From Paratinospora sagittata (Eukaryota > Streptophyta > Magnoliopsida > Ranunculales > Menispermaceae): a stretch of 64,000 nt of DNA. Positions 34,381 to 44,959 of this stretch are shown here, in pieces (the first letter of the stretch is position 1; every line of letters starts with the position of its first letter). The stretch lies in the NCBI GenBank assembly GCA_035771175.1, contig CM069612.1, forward strand, positions 25,588,987-25,652,986. Reading direction: 5' to 3'. The translations under genes and the position numbers were made by a program. The notes under the pieces are model-generated. The model was not told the origin of the DNA, ran no database searches, and worked only from the letters and a program-made list of their open reading frames with translations.

Positions 34381-34742
34381 ATAAGAATAATTTGATCTTT
34401 TATTAGAATTGATTATGGAGTAGTTCAGGGCGTAACCAGTGCAGAAGGCTCCAACCAATACAGAGTTAGATCATAATTGAGCAACTTCAACCATTAAATT
34501 AAAAGAGCATGGAAGTTTGAAGAAAGTAAAAACTCTTTTGAGAGTCTCTCTTTTGGCCATTGCTATAAGAATAGTTTGATCTTTTATTAAAATTGATCTA
34601 AAGTCAGACAAGGCACACTTAGTACACAAGGCTCTTACATTGCAGAGTCAGGTAATAATAGAGTAACTTTAACTGTTAAATTAGAAGAGCTTAGAAGTTA
34701 AGAAGAAAGAAAAACTCTTTTGAGAGTCTCTTCTTCATATTG
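34381..34742. repeat. Tandem duplication, two copies of about 180 bp
   Basis: ATAAGAATAATTTGATC (34381) recurs as ATAAGAATAGTTTGATC (34565), an offset of 184. Both copies continue with TTTTATTA.AATTGAT, a CAAGGCTC/CAGAAGGCTCC phrase, TTAAATTA.AAGAGC and end AAACTCTTTTGAGAGTCTC. Copies have diverged by about 20-25 percent by eye. The CTTAGTACACAAGGCTCTTAC phrase resembles an Au SINE end. Confidence 0.7.
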
Positions 34743-35311
34743 CAGAAATCAATGTTGCTCTGAAGTGGTCAAAACCATAAACAACAGAACTACCAAATAC
34801 TTCTATCACTTCAGAACTCAGAATTTCTTTGCCCTCTTGTAAAGTGCAATGACAAGAGTTCAAACCAGAAAAGCTCTATGTCAAGTAAGACTCAAAACGA
34901 TGGATAAAATCTAGGAGAGAAATTGTTGCAAGAAAGACCAAAAGCAGCTCTTAATTTGCATTGTCAACTATAGTATCTGAAACAATTCATATTCATTAAA
35001 TCGTAATGTATCAAAGTGAACTCAACTTCGTTCAAATAAGAGCAATATATGGAGCCTTCATGGAGTGATCACTTCCTTGATGTTTTTCCCCATGGATTAT
35101 CCTCCACAAACAATTAAACTATATTACAAACCGAAAAATATATCATCGGTAAACAAATCAAAGAAATAAAAAGAAGAAGAAGAAGAGATATAAAGGCGCT
35201 TTTTCACGAAGTTGCATAAACCAAGTTTTTGACCATTCCCTTCTCGCAAATTTTATAGCTCCAGGGCACCGGGCCTTGCTTGGATTCTACGAACATTTAT
35301 AGGCTTTCCTC
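34743..35311 (-). other. 3' flank and UTR of the THESEUS1-like gene
   Basis: The stretch downstream of the stop at 35312 should hold the 3' UTR. A GAAGAAGAAGAAG microsatellite (plus strand, about 35173-35186) is the only simple feature. No gene is seen. Confidence 0.4.
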
Positions 35312-37852
35312 TCATCTACCGCGAGGATTTACTAACTGCGAAAACACAGCACTAGTGGCAGCATCTTCAGCATCATCATCAGTACCCGAAGTCACCGTGT
35401 CCATCACATTCGTGTTACTACGATCAAATGGCTCAAGTGGCGTCAATGTTGGAATACCCGAGATGTGATTTGTGCTGTTATCATCTGGTTCGGAAAGTGC
35501 TGATGAAGTCTCTTCAAGCTGTAAAGCATATTCAAGATTCCACAACACATCTCCCATGGTTGGCCTATCAACTCCATATTCTGCAAGACAATTCTCAGCT
35601 GTTTCACCAAATTTCTTAAGTGACGCAGCGTTCACCTTCCCTACCAAACTCGGGTCCATGATCTGATCCAGCATCCCTTTCTTCTGCCAAGTCATTGCCC
35701 ACTCTGCTATATTAACTTGTTCTCTAGGGAGAACTGGGTTTAGAGCTGGTCTTGTACAAAGAACTTCCATTAGAACGACCCCAAAAGAATACACATCTGA
35801 TTTTTCAGTTAATTGCTGCCTTCTAAAGTACTCTGGATCAAGATACCCGAAGCTGCCCTTTACAGCTGTGCTCACGTGCGTTTGATCAAGAGAAGGACCC
35901 GTCTTTGAGAGCCCGAAATCCGCTACTTTGGCAACAAAATTCTCGTCTAGAAGAATATTTGTGGTCTTTACATCTCGGTGAATTATGCTTTGAGTTGCGC
36001 CTGTGTGGAGATAATGCAGCCCTCTTGCAGCTCCAATACAAATCTCTAGCCTTTGCTTCCATGAGAGAGAAGGAAGATCTGTCCCGTAAAGATGGCTCCG
36101 AAGAGGTCCGTTAGCCATATATTCATAAACAAGGATCATCTCTGATCTTTCATCACAGTAGCCAATTAGAGAGACAAGATGGCGGTGGCGGAGTTTTGAT
36201 AACATCTCGATCTCAGTTCGGAACTCGGCAAGACCCTGCTCTGATCTTGGGTTTCCTCTCTTGACAGCTACTTTAGTTCCATCTTCAAGTGTTCCCTTGT
36301 AGACCCTACCAAAACCGCCCACACCAAGAAGCAAGCTCTCGTCAAACTTGTTTGTTGCGTCCATGATCTCTTGGAACATGAAGCACCGGCCAAGGTTCGA
36401 GGAGGCCAAGGAGATGAAGCTTGCGGTTCCACTCTTTTGAGAGTTAGTGGAACCTTTTGTCATTGTTTGAGAGTTTCCATGAAGAGGCAATGATAGCCAA
36501 GAATGTCCTTGATTAGAATCCTTCGACCTGCGAGCTATAATGTAGCAATAACATAAACCAATCAGCAAAACAGCAGCCAAAATTCCCACAACTGACCCAA
36601 TTATAATCCATATTTTGCTCTTCTTTGAGGCTGATTTGGGAAGAATAGTTTCAACAGAAGACAATCCAGCCAAGCTTCTAGCATTGTTACTAATCTTCAT
36701 GATCTCCAAACCGTTCAAAATTGCATCAGACATATCCACTGTTGTATCTGGCCCGACACTGACCGTCAAAGAATTAGAATCCATAGATGAATTCGAGATG
36801 AAGTCCCTATAGTAAGGAACAGCCAAAGCACCAGTTGTTGATGAGAGATCCAAACTTCCAATGGCAATATCCGAGTTGATGTAAACATTGAACACAAGAT
36901 CGTTCAGCACTTTACTCACTATGTCGCAGAAGTGTAATCGAACAAAGTATGTGAAGCTAGTATCAACAGGAAAAACCCAAGTGACATTAAAATTTGATTC
37001 TGCTACATTCACATCCCTCATGGTTTCTGCGGTGGAATAGACAAAACTTGGCGCAATTTCCGGCGTGACACCTACCTTGTAATTTATACTCAAAGGATCA
37101 GCCGAGACATTCAAAGCAGAGCTGTTCACATGGAGATACTTCACATCGTTCTGCCAAGTTCGCCCGAGAGTATCATTTTGTGGATTGAGCAAAGGACCTC
37201 CCATGTTTAACCGATAAACGGTTTCGAGGGCGAGATTGGAGAGGCCATTAAACGGGGCATTTGGGGTTAAAACAAGAGCCTGATCAGGAATTAACTCGTC
37301 GGGCACCGACACAACTTCAATACCGTTCACGAATGTGACGGAATTGTTGGATGGAATGAAGGTGAGGGTTAAAGTATCAGAGGTCACATTGATCAAATAC
37401 TCTTTAAACAGATAAGAACCATTGTAGCTCTTAAAGGTGAAGTTGTTCAAGAGAACAAAATTTTGTGTGACAACTGTGATAGGGGCAGATCCAAGATTGT
37501 GGCCAGAATCAGGAATAGGGTAGAAATAGAGACGAATCCAGTGGCGTCCCTTTTGCTGGATATCAAATTTATAGGAAGCAGGAGAGGAAAAAACTCTGAG
37601 AGAATGAAAAACTGGAGATGGAATACTAGAATTAGAGCTAGAAAAGACAGTAGCTTCTTCACTCTTTAATACAAGTGAAGATTGCTTTGAATCAGGAACA
37701 AAAATCCTACCTTGAACAGAGACATTTTGAGAAGACCCACAAGAAATTAAGTAATTATCAGCAGGACTGAATGCAGCAAAGGAGATATCAACTGCAGAAA
37801 GAATAACAGCAAAAGAAACTAGAACAACAACCCATTTCATCACCACCTCCAT
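35312..37852 (-). CDS. THE1: THESEUS1-like malectin-like receptor kinase (CrRLK1L)
   Basis: A single uninterrupted 846-codon frame; Arabidopsis THE1 is also intronless in its coding part and 855 aa. The start is the ATG at 37852 (MEVVMKWVVV); the frame stays open further upstream but with no ATG. Signal peptide about 1-26; paired malectin-like ectodomain about 27-390 (NYLISCGSSQN, RIFVPDS, VYRLNMGGPLL, HFCDIV); transmembrane helix about 413-440; kinase about 505-785 with GVGGFGRVYKG, VAVKRG (Lys531), HRDVKTTNILL (Asp627), DFGLSK (Asp645) and GSFGYLDPEY. The C-terminal DDDAEDAATSAVFSQLVNPRGR is a THE1 signature. THE1 sits in the plasma membrane, senses cell-wall integrity and binds RALF34. All catalytic residues are present. 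Confidence 0.97.
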   Translation of the reverse strand: MEVVMKWVVVLVSFAVILSAVDISFAAFSPADNYLISCGSSQNVSVQGRIFVPDSKQSSLVLKSEEATVFSSSNSSIPSPVFHSLRVFSSPASYKFDIQQKGRHWIRLYFYPIPDSGHNLGSAPITVVTQNFVLLNNFTFKSYNGSYLFKEYLINVTSDTLTLTFIPSNNSVTFVNGIEVVSVPDELIPDQALVLTPNAPFNGLSNLALETVYRLNMGGPLLNPQNDTLGRTWQNDVKYLHVNSSALNVSADPLSINYKVGVTPEIAPSFVYSTAETMRDVNVAESNFNVTWVFPVDTSFTYFVRLHFCDIVSKVLNDLVFNVYINSDIAIGSLDLSSTTGALAVPYYRDFISNSSMDSNSLTVSVGPDTTVDMSDAILNGLEIMKISNNARSLAGLSSVETILPKSASKKSKIWIIIGSVVGILAAVLLIGLCYCYIIARRSKDSNQGHSWLSLPLHGNSQTMTKGSTNSQKSGTASFISLASSNLGRCFMFQEIMDATNKFDESLLLGVGGFGRVYKGTLEDGTKVAVKRGNPRSEQGLAEFRTEIEMLSKLRHRHLVSLIGYCDERSEMILVYEYMANGPLRSHLYGTDLPSLSWKQRLEICIGAARGLHYLHTGATQSIIHRDVKTTNILLDENFVAKVADFGLSKTGPSLDQTHVSTAVKGSFGYLDPEYFRRQQLTEKSDVYSFGVVLMEVLCTRPALNPVLPREQVNIAEWAMTWQKKGMLDQIMDPSLVGKVNAASLKKFGETAENCLAEYGVDRPTMGDVLWNLEYALQLEETSSALSEPDDNSTNHISGIPTLTPLEPFDRSNTNVMDTVTSGTDDDAEDAATSAVFSQLVNPRGR

Positions 37853-38340
37853 TCTTAAAGAAAAAACCTTGATCAAATCCTGAAAAACCCAATTTCCAGA
37901 ACCCAAAATCTGAGATGCCTAGATCCTAAAACCTCAAAATAACACCACCCAATTCCTCAAAAATCCAAAAAATCAAGTATCCCTGTGAAAAAAAAAATCA
38001 CATACCCTCAAAAAATCAAGTACACCACCAAGTACCAGTACAGAGAAGGAAAATGGAAGTTTGAGCTTACTTGACTCTTAAAACAAAAAGATTACACAAA
38101 GAAACACTCAAAATAGAAACACTCAAAATAGAAACACTCTTTAACTCACCAACCACATTATCAAACCTCCCATGAACAAAAGACACCAAAATCATATATA
38201 TTTTTATTTCAGTCACATACCTTTCCAATAGCAGAAGTAGTAGTAGAAGAAGAAGAAGCATCAAATGTGTCCATGAAAACAACTCAAAACACAGCTCTTT
38301 CCAGCCTGTGGTAGAGATTAGGCGGTGTCATTTACAGAGA
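37853..38340 (-). promoter_or_regulatory. 5' leader of the THESEUS1-like gene with a probable leader intron
   Basis: On the minus strand a good acceptor TTGGGTTTTTCAG|GATTTG lies about 30 bases before the ATG (about 37882), and good donors occur upstream (GAAAG|GTATGTG at about 38220; CAA|GTAAGC at about 38071). I infer one 5' UTR intron of about 190-340 bp. A GAAACACTCAAAATA unit is repeated 2-3 times at about 38100-38140. Confidence 0.4.
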
Positions 38341-41300
38341 AGCAGTAGGACCCACGTACGTATATGTGAAGCATTTCCAGATTTTATTTTTTCAAAACTA
38401 TCTCCCAATTAGACCAATTAGAGCAGCTGTCACCTTTTATTATTATTATTATTATTTTTTAAATTAAGGCTTAGAAGATTAAATTAAAAATAATAATAAT
38501 GAAAGAAAACGCCGTGGAAGCTCTCTATGTTTTTTGTTTTTTCAAAACGGATTTTGGAGTAGATTTACACGTGAGAGACATGGGACCAACGGCTCTCTTT
38601 GGACCCACGACCGGTTCATTGTCCTCCCATACGCGGTTTTTAAGAGATGACAGCGTAAATTTGACGTTATAACGTCCGTTACTGTCAGTGGCTTCTGTGA
38701 TAACGGGGGTAAGGGTTTTTGCTCCTCTGCGACCGTTTTCGGCGCCGTGGAGGTGAAATGACGAAAGTAGCCTGGAGTGATACGCAGCAAAAAGTCAAAT
38801 CCGTGTAAAGGTTTACCCACTTTCTTGGTTTCCGGTTTGATGAGTTCGATGAGGAGAGAAAAACTGTAAAAAAGGTTTGGAGTTTGTTGGCGAGATTTAC
38901 GGTTGGAGGATAGCGACGAGAGAATCCGAAGTTCATGGGCTTATCATTAGCGTAGAATCCTCGAGCCAGAGTACGGCTTTGATTTTTATTTTTATTTTTT
39001 TAACATTACTGTTTATCAGAAACTAGGCTGAGATTGTAACCATAAAATATTTCATTAGTTCCGATAAAAACTTTTTCAAAAATACTTTTTGCGAAAAAGT
39101 AGGTTTCACTCGTCTTCTTTTAAAAATATATATATGACTAAAAGTAGGTGCTCCAGAATATATTTAAAAGTATTTTTTTTTAAATACTTTATATAAGTTT
39201 TCTCAAATGGGCTCATGGTATAAGATTTAAGTAGCCTTTAATAACTCTAAGCTGATGTAAGATAAAATTATTTTTATGAGATTAGATTGAATTGGATATA
39301 AAAATTCATTGATGATTATTTATTTATTTATTCTTTTAAACAACTAAAAATAAGGAAGAAGGAAGAACAACGGTGCGATTTGCAACAAAAAAAAAAAAGA
39401 GATCCAAAATAATCCGACCAAAATGGTTAGAACAAGATAAATCGATGAGGTAAGATTATTTTTATTTTATGGAACCTCACAACCAAACATGAGATTTAGA
39501 CTATATTTAGTCCAATCTCATCCTATCATGTCCTAATGTAAAGATTTAGGTAATGAGTTTTGCACGGGATTTTTATTAAAAACTAATTAAAATAAAATAA
39601 TTCTTTATTAAAAAAAAATTATATATGTTTTTGTCCACTAAAATTATTAACATCATTCAAAAGTATGGAAGGGGTAATTACGAATAAAACTTAAAACTTA
39701 GAAATGTAAATTAAAAAAAAAATGTAGGGTAGAAAAAAAATTAAAAATTAATTAATTACAAAATTATTATTTTAACCCTATTGAAAATAAAATTAATTTT
39801 TTAAAAATAAAGATAAGATAAATTTTTTACCCATATTTTAGATAGAAAAAAAGGTTTTACTGTCTGCCACTGTATGCATTCTTATTATAATAATATAAAT
39901 ATATTTTTTTTATAAGAAATTATTTTTGATAAAGGTTTTAGAGTTAACTATGACATTGTTGGATGACAATAAATGGCCTCATAAACTTTAGTTAGCTTCA
40001 GCAGTGTACATTTAAACTCTTTGATTCGAAGTTGGTAGGGTTTTCCTGGGTGACTTAGTTTTCATCAGTGTTTCCTAGCACGGTCCTTCAAGATATAACA
40101 CAGTTAGTACTCTATATATTGGCCATTTGTGCTTTAAAAAAATTAGTTAGTTGGATCACATCAACCACTAAGTCAACTTGTATTGTAAACAAACAAACAA
40201 ATAAGCAGGGCTTCTGACATGTTTCCTGCCGTACGTTCATACCTTCCGACCCTTCTAACAAGCAAGTGCAACTTTTGAAGAGCTGGGAACCGAACCGAGT
40301 GAAGAGCATTGACATCAGTAGGCTAGCCGAACGTGTTCTCACAGCACGCGCGGGTCCTTTCATATTGGAAGGGTTGCACTTGCAGCTTCAGGCTTACTAA
40401 TGTTATATATATATTGTACAATTGGCCCGGCAATTCCACATGCATGCTTTCAATTCCTCAAGGACCAAAGCCGCGTGAGCTCTCATTCCACATGCATGTT
40501 AATTTCCACACCTTCCACCTTCTCTAAATTGGGTCCTTTTCACATTTGCTCCATGTTATTGGCTCCTTAATTTGCTCTATATCTTCTTAAGAATATAAAG
40601 AAATAACTTAAATGACTCTGTATAATTGACGAAGAGAAGAGAGAGTGTTAAAATGATCTAAGATATGTATTCAAATTTATTTTTAAATTAATGTGACAAT
40701 ACACTACATCATCACATCCTTAGAAAAAAAAAGAAAAAGAAAAAAAAATATTCCAATCACCATATAACACATTAACATAGATATAATTTTGAATATAATT
40801 TTTAAATCGTAAAAATATTTTTTATTGATGAATTTTTCTTCATTAATATTGTAGGGTACTTCTAAGTGGATCATTAAGGCATGATATAACCACAATTCTC
40901 TAAAGCATAAATAAATAAATAAATAAATATATATTAACACTTAGTAGTTGTGTATCTTAGGTTTATTGTAGATGCATTGAAATAATCTCACAAAAACTAC
41001 AAGATTTTATCAGTTCTGTCCTAGATAGCTTTGTCTTCTTATATTTGTGATACAATGTTTTCCTATATATTAAGACTTAAAATTCAAATTGTTGTAAACT
41101 GAATCAGAATAATCAAAGAATGCTCAAAGAAAAATGTTAAATTTAATTATCTATTTTCTATCATTTTTCTAACATTTCTACAACTCGTTTCTCTCCATTC
41201 CTTTTTCTACACCATTTTGTACAACTTCTCTTTATGATCTCTCTTATATTTATAGAAAAATATTTACATCAAAAAATTACTAACTCATATGATAGGTAAC

Positions 41301-42959
41301 TATACTCTCACTTGAATGAGTAACTATGTTTCCACATAATTTATATAGGATATATATACATACGTATTTATACGACTTAGATACATATATTACTTGAATA
41401 CATATATTATTTGGATACATGTACCACTTGAATATCATACTACTTGAGATATGTGTAAAGTACATATAATTACTATTTTAATATTCAACATATTTACAAC
41501 ATAAACTAAATAATATTGTGATATTTGTGGAGCGAAAACTAAGATGGGGTGAAACAAACTCAATCATCTATTTTGTCTTGTATATAAAATTGATCAGTGC
41601 TTATAATCAATAAATAAATAGTATACTATAATTAGTCCTGTATGCAATTTTAGCATTCTGACTGTCGTTGTTGTCTCAGGCCCGTTTAGGAGAATTTTTT
41701 TAAAATATTTTTGTTTTTAAAAGAAGTAAGATAAGACCGACTTTTTAAAAAAATATTTTTTAAAAAAACATTTTTTAAAAAAAAAAAACTTTTGTAATCG
41801 TTGTACCAAACATGACTTGAGTTGAGTTCTTTGACCGTCCTTTAATTCTAATTCTAAGTTGATTATTTTCTAATCTTCCTTTTATTGATGCCTTTTAATT
41901 ACTCCTTAAGTTTTAACTCTTGCTTCTTCTTCTTCTTTTTTAAAAAAAGTTATAAATTATAAAAAGTTACACAAGTTATGTAAATATTGCAAATTGCCTG
42001 GCTAATTATATAGTTCTATATCCTATTGAATAATGCCACCTTGCATAACGATGAAGAACCGTCAGTAACGATGAAGAGTCTTGACCTGACGTCCGTTATT
42101 AGTGACGTTGAGTGAGCTTCTCGAAATTAATTAATATATATTTTATTTTATTTTTCCATAAAGGGCAGATCTTAGCACATGGCCAGTTACTCACGTTCCT
42201 CTCAGTTTCTTTTTCTATTGAGAAAGCGATTTGATATTCTTAACCTTATGCGGAGAAGAATCAGGGCCGTCCCTTAATATGCGTAAAGTGCGGTTGCTTG
42301 ATCATGAACGGCCCAGATCCTCTTTCTTACGTACGAGATACGTGTGGAGTGGTTAATCCTCTTTTACTATACTATTAATATTTTTAAACCTAACCAGTTT
42401 AACACAATAAAACCTGGAGAGGATTGAGTAAAGGAAAGGAGCAGTGAAGTCAACTTCAACTAAGTCAATGAATCTCTTTATTAGGTGAAAAAATGAAAAT
42501 AAAATCCACCATTGACTTGGCTTAGTAATACCGAACATAGTCTAGTCTCAAAGTCTTTCTTTTATAAAAGTTTTAGAGATTAATTTTTAAAGACGATTTC
42601 GTCAAAAGAGGTCTAATATTTTATCAATCTACAGTATTTATCATATATGATCACGTATATACATACGAGTCATTTAAGATCGATAAATTAAAGATAAATT
42701 ATTAATGAAATACATAGAATAAATACTTATATTAAAGAGGATGCATCAAAGTGTACATCTTTCTATTGCATTCATTCCACTCTCCACTGCACAAAAAAAA
42801 AACATATTATTTTTTAATAAAATGTTTAGGATTCAAATAATGTTCAATTAAAAGGGAAGACGAAGAGGTTATTAATGTTAATTGATGCCCGTGGTGCCTA
42901 CCCACACTAATTTTGTAAACGTGCACTCAACAAAAATAAGTTCTGACCCTTCAGCAATA
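38341..42959. other. Long AT-rich intergenic region upstream of the THESEUS1-like gene
   Basis: No coding gene is supported. The first 600 bp (to about 38950) are GC-richer, contain ACGTG elements (for example TTACACGTGAG at 38568) and a 14-bp palindrome at 38663-38676, and are a plausible promoter. Beyond that it is very AT-rich. An 11-bp inverted pair GCAAGTGCAAC / GTTGCACTTGC occurs at about 40262 and 40362. Imperfect short repeats of ACTTGAATACATATATT lie at about 41390-41450. Confidence 0.4.
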
Positions 42960-43202
42960 TTAAGGTTCCCTAGCGAAGGGCGGTCTTACATATCGACTTA
43001 GAAGTAATTTGAGAGGGTTGAACGGTGGTGTGAGAGGAAGGGGGCACGCGGGTGACGTAATGTGTAGTTGGAGCGATGCATGACACGTTGTGTTGTTGTA
43101 CAAATAAGTTAAGCGGGTGGGAGGATACAATATAATATCATTCGAGGCGGTACCACGCGCTACGTCTTTGTCACGCTTTCCATTTACCAACGGAAACGAC
43201 AA
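42960..43202 (-). other. Unexplained GC-rich island with an 80-codon ORF
   Basis: A 240-bp block much richer in G+C than its flanks, with an open minus-strand frame (MSFPLVNGKRDKDVARG...). The product is not recognised, has low complexity towards its proline/leucine-rich end, and has no neighbours that help. It may be a captured fragment or a decayed exon. I would not call it a gene without expression evidence. Confidence 0.25.
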
Positions 43203-43599
43203 AGAGGAGATGCCTCCACGAGAGCAAAGGTTCTCTGTTCGAAGAAAAAAAAATTCAGTGTTAAAATATTTTTAAAGGTGTTTAATAATATTTATTTTTA
43301 ATTAAATTACAGCGAAGAAAAATAATTTCTAGTTAAAAAAAAAAATTAAGAGAGACTAATTTTTTTTAAAAACTTTTTTAGTGGACATTATAAGAGACCT
43401 TTTAATTCAGCATCACCGGTGTCCGCACATTCAGTTCTTTAGATTCATCTCAAAATTTTTTATCTAGTCTTTTAACTTCAAAGGCAAGATCTAATGTGTC
43501 TAAATCAAAGCCTCAGTCAAAAACCCAAAGGTTCTTTCCAACTTCATCTCTCAGACCTCCACCTATCCGTGGTTCGTCCATAATGGACGAGGATTAGTG

Positions 43600-43890
43600 A
43601 AATCCTTATGAGACTCAGTGAGAGCAATTGTTGATGATCAGTATTATTCTTGGAGAAGAGTAATATATCATCAATATAAATCAAAGTTGTATGCAATATT
43701 GAAGCATAAATCTTTGTCATTACTTTTTGAAAAAGTGATGGAACAACCTTAAGACCAAAAGACATAACCGTCCATTGATAATGTGCATTTAAAATGCAGA
43801 AAGCTGTTTTGAGACGATCATCAGGGTAAACACCAAGTTGTCAAAAACTTGCTTTAAGATCAAATTTGCGAGTGAATCCATAGATACCCT
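43600..43890 (-). pseudogene. Endogenous pararetrovirus-type (Caulimoviridae) reverse transcriptase fragment, decayed
   Basis: The minus strand encodes a short stretch of reverse transcriptase palm, including the catalytic YIDD at 43678-43667 and an upstream FGLK..PSLFQK block. Wording around it looks closer to caulimovirid RTs integrated in plant genomes than to the copia element on the left, though a Ty3/gypsy origin cannot be excluded by eye. It is broken by an in-frame TGA at 43843-43841, and similarity is lost on both sides (frame disorder below about 43620). No movement or coat protein region is visible. It is a fossil fragment of fewer than 300 bases. Confidence 0.6.
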
Positions 43891-44959
43891 TGGTGACAGT
43901 TCACCCTCACCCTCTGTGTTTTGTAATTTAAAATCAAAAATATCATCCGAAAAGTAAAAATTTGAAAAACGATGTTTTATCGTTTCTTAAAAACATGTCT
44001 TCTTTGTAAATTTTGAAAAACTATTTTTGGATCTTAACTAACCAAATACGTTTTTTGTGTTTTCAAATTTTCAAATACGAAAAACTACATTCAAATCACA
44101 AATCAAATTCAGACTAAAAATCTTCTTCTACCTCTATCAATACCGTAAATTATTAAAATATCATGAAAAAAGAAGGAATGCTTTCCATAAATAATATCAT
44201 ACACAGATTAATCTCAACCCTTAAACCCAATTTTCTGCATGCAAAAATATAGCTTCTTTTTAATATTACAAGCTTTTAAACTCTCAAGGGAAAAACAAAC
44301 AGAAGCCATTTGAATATACCAATAGATTATAACATTGTGAGTCAAGACTCAAAAACCAGTTATAAAAAATGGTTACAACTTACAATCTCATCTTTTCCAA
44401 CAGAATCAGAACATAACATGATCACACTATAAAATACAGAAAGCATAATCACAATTCACAACAAATCAAAGCTCTAAAATGAACAAAATCAAAGCAACTT
44501 ATATCACTGCCCATCTACAAAAAGTTGAAGAGATGCAGTTAGAAAATTTGTAATTACTGATTTAGAGGCCTTTTGAAGCTCAATGCCTGCCTTTTTACTC
44601 ATAAGATACAAGTTTATAAGAAGGGGGGCCTTCTCTTGAGTCATTCATTCAATGAATTCTTCTGCAAGATCTTGTTAATAAAACTCGGCGTCCTGATGAC
44701 ATGTTCATACAATCTTAAATATATACAAGTATAAGACATGTATCAACCTTCCATCTACTGAACCCTTAATTATAGTATGGCTTCTTATCGATAACGCCCA
44801 ACAGGAGCTGAACTGCTTTTTCCATGTAACCAAGCACAACCACCAAAACTTTTTAACATCTAAAAACCTTGGTGTTGTGTACATAACTTAAACATTCACA
44901 TATCTGCTTCATTCCACACCAAAATATCATGTGATTTGATTCTAAAAAGGTTCCTAAAT
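43891..44959 (-). other. Intergenic region and 3' UTR of the PPR gene
   Basis: No coding signal is seen. The last several hundred bases are probably the 3' UTR of the minus-strand PPR gene whose stop is at 44960. CTTCGAATTTTC-type AT-rich text at about 43960-44110 resembles degenerate repeat sequence. Confidence 0.35.

Noticed and set aside
37853..37906. Extended N-terminus for the THESEUS1-like kinase (18 extra codons)
   Set aside because: The extension begins with TTG, not ATG, and contains a probable splice acceptor. The ATG at 37852 followed by a signal peptide fits the family.
38542..38936. Two overlapping minus ORFs (92 and 83 codons) upstream of the THESEUS1-like gene
   Set aside because: Neither resembles a known protein, they overlap in different frames, and the region is better read as promoter.
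40220..40380. Hairpin from GCAAGTGCAAC / GTTGCACTTGC as a microRNA precursor
   Set aside because: Only 11 bp pair perfectly across about 90 bases and pairing does not extend. It is more likely repeat debris.
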